Origin: Hybos culiciformis
Lineage: Eukaryota; Arthropoda; Insecta; Diptera; Hybotidae
Direction of reading: 5' to 3'
Assembly (NCBI GenBank): GCA_964007475.1
Contig: OZ023274.1
Coordinates: 30,435,250-30,499,249, forward strand
Length of the DNA stretch: 64,000 bases
In this document: piece after piece, positions 58,329 to 64,000 of the stretch
Position numbering within the stretch: position 1 is the first letter of the stretch
How the letters are laid out: each line of letters opens with the position of its first letter
Made by a program: the position numbers and the translations under genes
The notes under the pieces: generated by a model
Databases searched by the model: none
Told to the model about the DNA's origin: nothing
The model's input: the letters and a program-made list of their open reading frames with translations, nothing else

Positions 58329-59049
58329 ATAACCTATTTCCATTAGTGGAATATTTGTGGGATACTCAGTTTTCCGGAATATTTCAGGTAAATTCACATA
58401 TAAAAATAAATTCCGGTATTTCTATTTCCCTTTTTCATATTCCACTTAAATTAGGGTTCGGATTCCAAATTTATCAAAAAAAGTACATAATTTATGAAAA
58501 AAAGTACATTTTTAGGTGTTTTTTCAAATTATTTTTTGGTTGGTCAGAAATTTTTTTGTAATAAAAATAAAAAAACGTAAATAAATTTTTTTTACATAAA
58601 AAAAAAATGAAAAAAAAAAAATTTAGAGCCCGTTTCCAAACTGAGACTGTTTTAAATCGTGAAATATTCCTTTTCTGCTAAAAAAAATTCGTTTTTTTTC
58701 AGAAATTGAAATAGGCTTGATATTTAATCTGTATCATCTGCAACGTCTGCTTAAATTTTCAATCTTTTGTTTTTTTTTTTTAAATGAGGTGCACTTAAAA
58801 GTACACCTATAAACTGAGATTGTTATGGGAAATTTAAAATTTCCCTTTGCAGATTTTTAAAAAATAAAATATCATTTCGGAACGATTTTTACAGTTTCTA
58901 AAATAGTCTAAGTTTGGGAACGGGCTCTAAGTTTATTTATTTTTTAAATGTCAATATATTTCACTTCGTATTCCACTTAATCTAATGTAAACGACAACTG
59001 AAATATCGGAATTTATGTGGAATTTATTACGTGAATGGAAATAGGTTAT
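58329..59049. mobile_element. MITE with ATAACCTATTTCCATT ends, interrupted by another MITE
   Basis: The inverted ends are ATAACCTATTTCCATT. Inner TATTCCGGAATATTTC/GGAATTTATGTGGAATTTAT words recall the 54344 family. An independent element occupies 58623-58930. Confidence 0.7.
58623..58930. mobile_element. Nested 308-bp MITE, GAGCCCGTTTCC ends
   Basis: TTAGAGCCCGTTTCCAAACT at the left is matched by AGTTTGGGAACGGGCTCTAA at the right. TA at each border fits Tc1/mariner-type insertion. Further pairing (GACTGTTTTA/TAAAATAGTC) follows. It resembles the small element at 35484-35617 (GTGCGCTCCGAAACTGAG). Confidence 0.8.
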
Positions 59050-59931
59050 AATCACTGACTTCCCTATATAAAGACCAAACATAAAATTTGTCTATGTATT
59101 AAGGTCGAATAAGCTTTTCATACAAAAGTCAATTTTTTGTATGCAAAATTTATTCTTATTTTTAAAAATCATTTTTTTTATACGAAAAACAAGAATTATT
59201 CATTTGACATGTAAGAATAAATTTTTATTAATATTTTTATAATTTTACCACAAAAAAAATTGCCAAATACTTATATTACGGAATATGCGAAAAATTCGTA
59301 ATATTTTTGGCAATACAAAATAAGAGTGTTTAAAACCCGTTTTATAGGGGGGCACTCCTGCTTAAATTTTTTTTTCTACAGTAACGGGCAAAATAAGGCG
59401 AGCAGTCGAAAATTAAGATATAATAAAAAAAAATGAATTAAATTTGAACTACCCAAAAGGTAAAATTTAAATAAATTTTTTTTTGAATCTAAATATTAAA
59501 TTTTACAGCAAAGAAGCATGTTCGAAAACGAGTGTTCATATTCATTGAAATTATCAGGTACAATTATAAGTTTAGTATAAGTTTAATTCTGATTAATTTT
59601 TTGAATTCGAATAAAATTTTATTTTCATTTTTTAAATGTTGTTTTATTCATAATTGGTCATTTTGAAGGCTTTTAGTTTTTTCATTATTATTTTTAATAC
59701 TTAGGCCTGTCGAATTTTCACTATCGAAATAACAAAGCCGCCAATCTATCGCTGATGCTTTAAGTTTAATTAGTTTACTTTCTTACTTTTTTTTGTAAAT
59801 GATAGGTATTTCTGTTTTTAAAATTATTTATATATTTCATATTATAAAATTTTACCTTACATTTATTTTTAACCTACTGTTCAGTAACAAAAGATAAAAA
59901 AAAAAACACAAGAGCTGTCATGGGACACCCG
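59050..59931. other. AT-rich, no gene seen
   Basis: No domain-bearing frame. A slightly GC-richer patch (GTTTTATAGGGGGGCACTCC) near 59338 is of unknown origin. Confidence 0.35.
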
Positions 59932-61579
59932 ATTGGAACGTAGTTCCTTAGCGTACATAGAAATAATTTTCATTTTCGATGAATTCAAAATTTTATTAGT
60001 TTAAAAAAAAAATTTAAAAAAATGTACGAGCCCTGCATCATAATATCTCAAACCACTTTTTTTTTCGTTTTGTTCTACTTTTTCCCAGTTTTCGTTAGTT
60101 TTGTATTTTTTTTATTTAAACAAATCTAAATAAACTTCATTTCAATATTTTATTACATAAATTATTAAGTACCGACAAGCGCCCTTATGGGGAAATATTA
60201 TACTGACAAAATTTTACAAGATTTTTATTTACATTGAAATTAGTATCAAAATCTAAATTTTATTTGAAATATAAAATATTAATTAGTTAATAATAAAAAA
60301 AATTAATATTTTCTAAATATTTTATTAATATTTTATAAAATCAAATAAAATTTAAGTTTTCATCAAATCATATAAAATGCGACGGCGTCGACTCATTATT
60401 TAAACTTTAAAAAAATTAACAGGTACCTACTTATCGTTAATTTACTTATAAATTTTAATTTTTTATTTTTGTTGTTTGCAACACAAAAAAAACAAATATC
60501 ATAGCCAAAATGGCAAAGTAGCGAAATATCTAACGCCGGCAGACAACTTGACTTGCCTTGGTACCGAATAGCGCCTTTATATTGACAAAATTATACAAGA
60601 TTTTTATTTACATTGAAATTAGTATGAAAATCTAAATTTTATTTGAACTATAAGTTAATAATAAAAAATTCTAAATATTTTATTTTATAATTTTTTTATA
60701 AATTGAAATAAAATTTAAGTTTATCAATTTTCATACAAAGTTCAATAAAAAACACAACAGCCGGCGGGGCGTTTGATAGATGTGAAACATCGGAATTATT
60801 TTGTACAGATAATATTGATAGATAACTTTGATAGAATTTTTGATTTTAATTTTATAAATTTCATTGGATGTTCACTATTCTTTTTGTTTTATTTCCATTA
60901 ATTATTAATGCAAACCAAAGAACACAATATGTATTAAAATAACTAAAAAATATTTAAATACCTAATTTTTTTTATAGCACGAACGGATTTCTTTAATGTA
61001 TCATAATATTATAAGAAAATAAGTTTGGAAAGGCTATTATTTAGTTTTTTTTTCTGTATGAAAAAAATCCAGTTTCTAAGTTAGTTCTCATTTCATTCGT
61101 ACGACGGTGTATGCCTAATCAATCTGTATGCATTTTAATAAATTTTCCTCGAAATTTTCATTAGCATAATAAAGTCAACCACTGTTTTGCACTAAGCGAC
61201 AAGACAACAAAAAGCGAAACAAATATCCAATTTCAAACTTCCAATTGGAAAGAGAAAAAAATATAAAAAAAAAAAAGATTTAAGCGACGGGACTTTATTT
61301 TTTTTATTTAAAAAATAAAAAAATATCGTATAATAATAAAAAAATTTATTTTGTTTTGTTTTATATTAAAAAAAAAAAAAAATATTTAAAATTAAATTAA
61401 ATTTAACATTCAAATTAAATAGTGAATTTAAATAATTTTTAAAAAATTCAAAATTTCAACAAAAAAAAAATATTTTTTTTTAACTTTTTTTGTTTGTTTA
61501 TCATATGTTAGCGACACTTAGTGTTCAAATTTTTAATAAATTTTTCCACAAGAGCGTCTAATAAGGAACTACGTTCCAA
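59932..61579. repeat. Region bounded by inverted TTGGAACGTAGTTCCTTA
   Basis: The 18-bp word at 59932 is exactly complementary to 61562-61579, so this may be a 1.65-kb TIR element. Against this, pairing does not clearly extend inward and the word contains its own palindrome. Inside, 60176-60270 and 60562-60655 are direct repeats (ACAAGATTTTTATTTACATT, GAAATTAGTAT). No gene seen. Confidence 0.45.
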
Positions 61580-61648
61580 AAACATTTAATTAACTTGTTC
61601 ATCAAAATATATTTTTAATCGAATTTTAAATAAAATGGAATAAGTACT

Positions 61649-62116
61649 TAAGCCGGGATGTCGTTAAAGCCGGGATGTCGTTAAAGCCGGGATGTCGTTA
61701 AAACAGAATTTAGCAACAGAAACAGAATCCCATACATTTGAACAGAATTTATTCTGCGACAGAATTTTACAACAGAATTTAGAGACAGAAAAATTCATTC
61801 TGTCCACAGAATTTGAATAACCTCAAATGAGGTTATTTTCTGTTTCTGTTGCTAGAATGTCGATTGAATTTAATTTAATTTTTTTTTTGTCATTGTTTGT
61901 TTACGTTTTTTTGAGTTGTTTTTGTCGGAAAATGGAAAAAAAAATTGAATAATAATAATAAATAATTTTTAAAATCGTTATGACAACAATTTTTGTTTCT
62001 GTTTCTGTTTTAAAGGCAGCAATCTCATGAGATTGTGACCAGAATTTCAGTAGAAGAATAAATTTTTCTGTCGCTGATTCTGTTCTGTTGCTTAAGTCCG
62101 GGCTTTAGTTAGCTAA
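61649..62116. mobile_element. MITE with 17-bp tandem repeat at its left end
   Basis: Left CTTAAGCCGGGATG followed by TAGCAACAGAAACAGAATC, and right GATTCTGTTCTGTTGCTTAA then GTCCGGGCTTTAG, are approximate inverted ends. AAAGCCGGGATGTCGTT is tandemly repeated at 61649-61701, about three units. CAGAATTT/AAATTCTG words fill both halves. Confidence 0.7.
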
Positions 62117-62480
62117 ATACTTAAATACATTTTTGTAATTCAACAAGTCAATTCATTTTATGTCACTGCTGAGCGAATTTTTTTTATCGTCATAAGATCA
62201 ATTCCAATTGACCCATTTTAAGCTTCAAATGTTCAAGTAAATACTTAAATATATTATAAACACAATTGAAATAAAATGTGATAAATGAAGTACCTAATAT
62301 AAATCTTATTGATTACTTATTACTAGACTCCAGTTTTATAAAAGCCTACTTATAGTTTATTTATGCAAATTATTTACCTAAGTGTTTTTGTATTTATGGT
62401 CAATTAAGCGAATTAAGTGTTTATTTATGTCATTTATGCATAAAAATTAAAAATGTATTCAAATCATTTATACTTATATG

Positions 62481-62899
62481 GTGTTCGAATTAGGAGAATA
62501 TTAGTGGAATATGCTGTTATCTGGGATATTTCAGGAAAATGAACTGGTTTTTTCATATAAAAATATATTCCGAAATAAGTATATTCCACTTTAATATACT
62601 AGTTTGTCAGGGTTAGAATTCTACATTTATAATTACCTTTCACTCACTTTTTGAAATTTTGTTATAGTTGGCAACAATTTTTTTTGTCAAATTCGAGTCA
62701 AAATGAAAAAAAAAACAAAATAAAATTGATAAAAAGCGAGATAAAAAGTCAAAATTTTCAACAACAAAAACTTTTTCTCTTCCTCAATTTTTTTTTATAC
62801 ATCATCAAATTCCAGTTCTCATCAAATTTTGTAATGCGAACGGCAATTTGTTTTCCGGAATATAAGTGGAATTTAAATTTAAATGCGAACAAAGTATTA
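62481..62899. mobile_element. MITE, ~400 bp, copy B (inverted relative to 54344-54745)
   Basis: TGGTGTTCGAATTAGGAGAA through ATGCGAACAAAG, the full-length reverse complement of copy A with scattered substitutions. An 89-codon frame across it starting at 62651 is not supported as a gene. Confidence 0.8.
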
Positions 62900-64000
62900 A
62901 GTTATTATCTAAATAATTAAAAGAAATGTAAATAGCACATACATTTAGATACCTACTTAGGTAAAAAAAAAAAAAGCAATCTGAATAAGAAATAAAATCA
63001 AAATTGATGCTTAACTAAATAGTAATATCATATAAGGTATTACCTCGGGTATTACATATATTAATATTAGAATCATAAAAATTAAAAGAATCACCTTTTT
63101 TGCAAAAAAAAAAAATAACCCCAACTAGGCATCTTCTAATAATAGTCCTAATACCGAATTCACTGTGAAGTGAAGCATATTTAGTCGAAATTTTAAGTAA
63201 TATGATATAATTTTTTTCCTTTAAAGTGCTTAATAAATTTCAATCATAAAGTGCCTAGGTATTTATGAATTTATCCACGAATTATACAAGAATTGTTGTA
63301 CGTAAGTATGACACATTTTAACATAATTTTAGAAATCTAAAATAATAATGTTGGGAGTTTTATGTAAGATCAATAATTTAAATATTTTCAATCATATGTC
63401 AACGAGTATATCACTAGCGAGATCATTAACTGTAACAAACATACTGACAAACTGAACAAATATATATATATATATCTCTACCCATCCTAATAAAATAAAA
63501 AGATTTTGCGACTTATATTTTGTATTCTATATAATCAAATGAGTAACATAATGGATATTTTTTAGGATATTTATGTAAGTAAGTAGTTATATATTTTTTT
63601 TTTGTTATTAATTGTATTGAGTTCGATTTGAACTATGAAATAAAATAAAATATAACATTCAGCAGCTACAGCCACTTACATAGTTGTAAAAACAAATTAT
63701 TTTGTATAATAATGTATACTTTAACAAATTATTTTTCCTTCCATTCCATTGAGAAAAGAAACTCAAATTTTATGCAGTAAGTATTTATTTATTTATTTAA
63801 CAAATTTCATTGTTAAATAAATAAATAAGTATTAAATATTTTGAATATTCTAATTTAAATTTATCCATATAAGTACTTGCAGTTTTAAGTAATATCGAGA
63901 GTAAGTACTTAATTTCTACAAAATGAAGAAATTTCAAAATTCTTTAATTTCTGTAAGTAGGTACCTTCATAAATAATTTATTTTAAAAATTAACTGTATA
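62900..64000. other. AT-rich window end, no gene seen
   Basis: Simple repeats only (a TATATATATA run near 63460, AAATAAATAAATA near 63790 and 63815, forming a short inverted pair). No exon recognised. Confidence 0.4.

Overview
This is a very AT-rich, repeat-dense piece of eukaryotic nuclear DNA, almost certainly from an insect. The evidence is spliced genes with GT-AG introns, one of them an insect-type sanpodo gene. There are also jockey-like LINE fragments, hAT, Helitron-like and piggyBac-like remnants, and many palindromic non-autonomous transposons. The order of insect cannot be fixed from this window. I see no tRNA, rRNA, CRISPR array or prokaryotic-style operon.

Only two host genes can be supported, and they lie tail to tail. 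(1) sanpodo (spdo), plus strand, 41010-42897, has three exons and encodes 566 residues. A Numb-binding NPAF motif lies at the extreme N terminus and four membrane spans lie at the C terminus. (2) An ACBD4/5-type acyl-CoA-binding tail-anchored protein, minus strand, 49846 down to 46601, has five visible exons; its first coding exon was not found. The genes have unrelated jobs: Notch signalling in asymmetric division versus peroxisome/ER lipid handling. Nothing suggests that they act together.

1-8 kb: a foldback element split by a hAT-like MITE, two decayed LINE reverse-transcriptase copies on the minus strand separated by a TIR element, then a plus-strand retroelement tail. 8-18 kb: several palindromic elements (8110, 9894, 12636, 15090, 17503), a Helitron-like fragment and a tandem repeat. 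18-21.2 kb: a composite GC-richer island bounded by 19-bp inverted ends and filled with short perfect palindromes. 21.6-28.9 kb: two large TIR elements, a 60-bp retro-insert between long target duplications, a second foldback copy and a second retroelement tail. 29.2-29.9 kb: a 12-bp minisatellite. 30-38 kb: a piggyBac-like MITE with a nested MITE, a complete deleted hAT element with target duplication, a Helitron-like element and other MITEs. 38-41 kb: unique-looking AT-rich DNA upstream of spdo.

42.9-46.6 kb is intergenic. The ACBD gene carries a short Helitron-like insertion in one intron. 49.9-64 kb is again a mosaic of MITEs, including a 400-bp element present twice in opposite orientation, a 700-bp repeat present twice in the same orientation, a hairpin tandem array and a second palindromic array related to that at 20.5 kb. 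Coordinates of degenerate repeats are approximate. All structures were read by eye, without alignment software.
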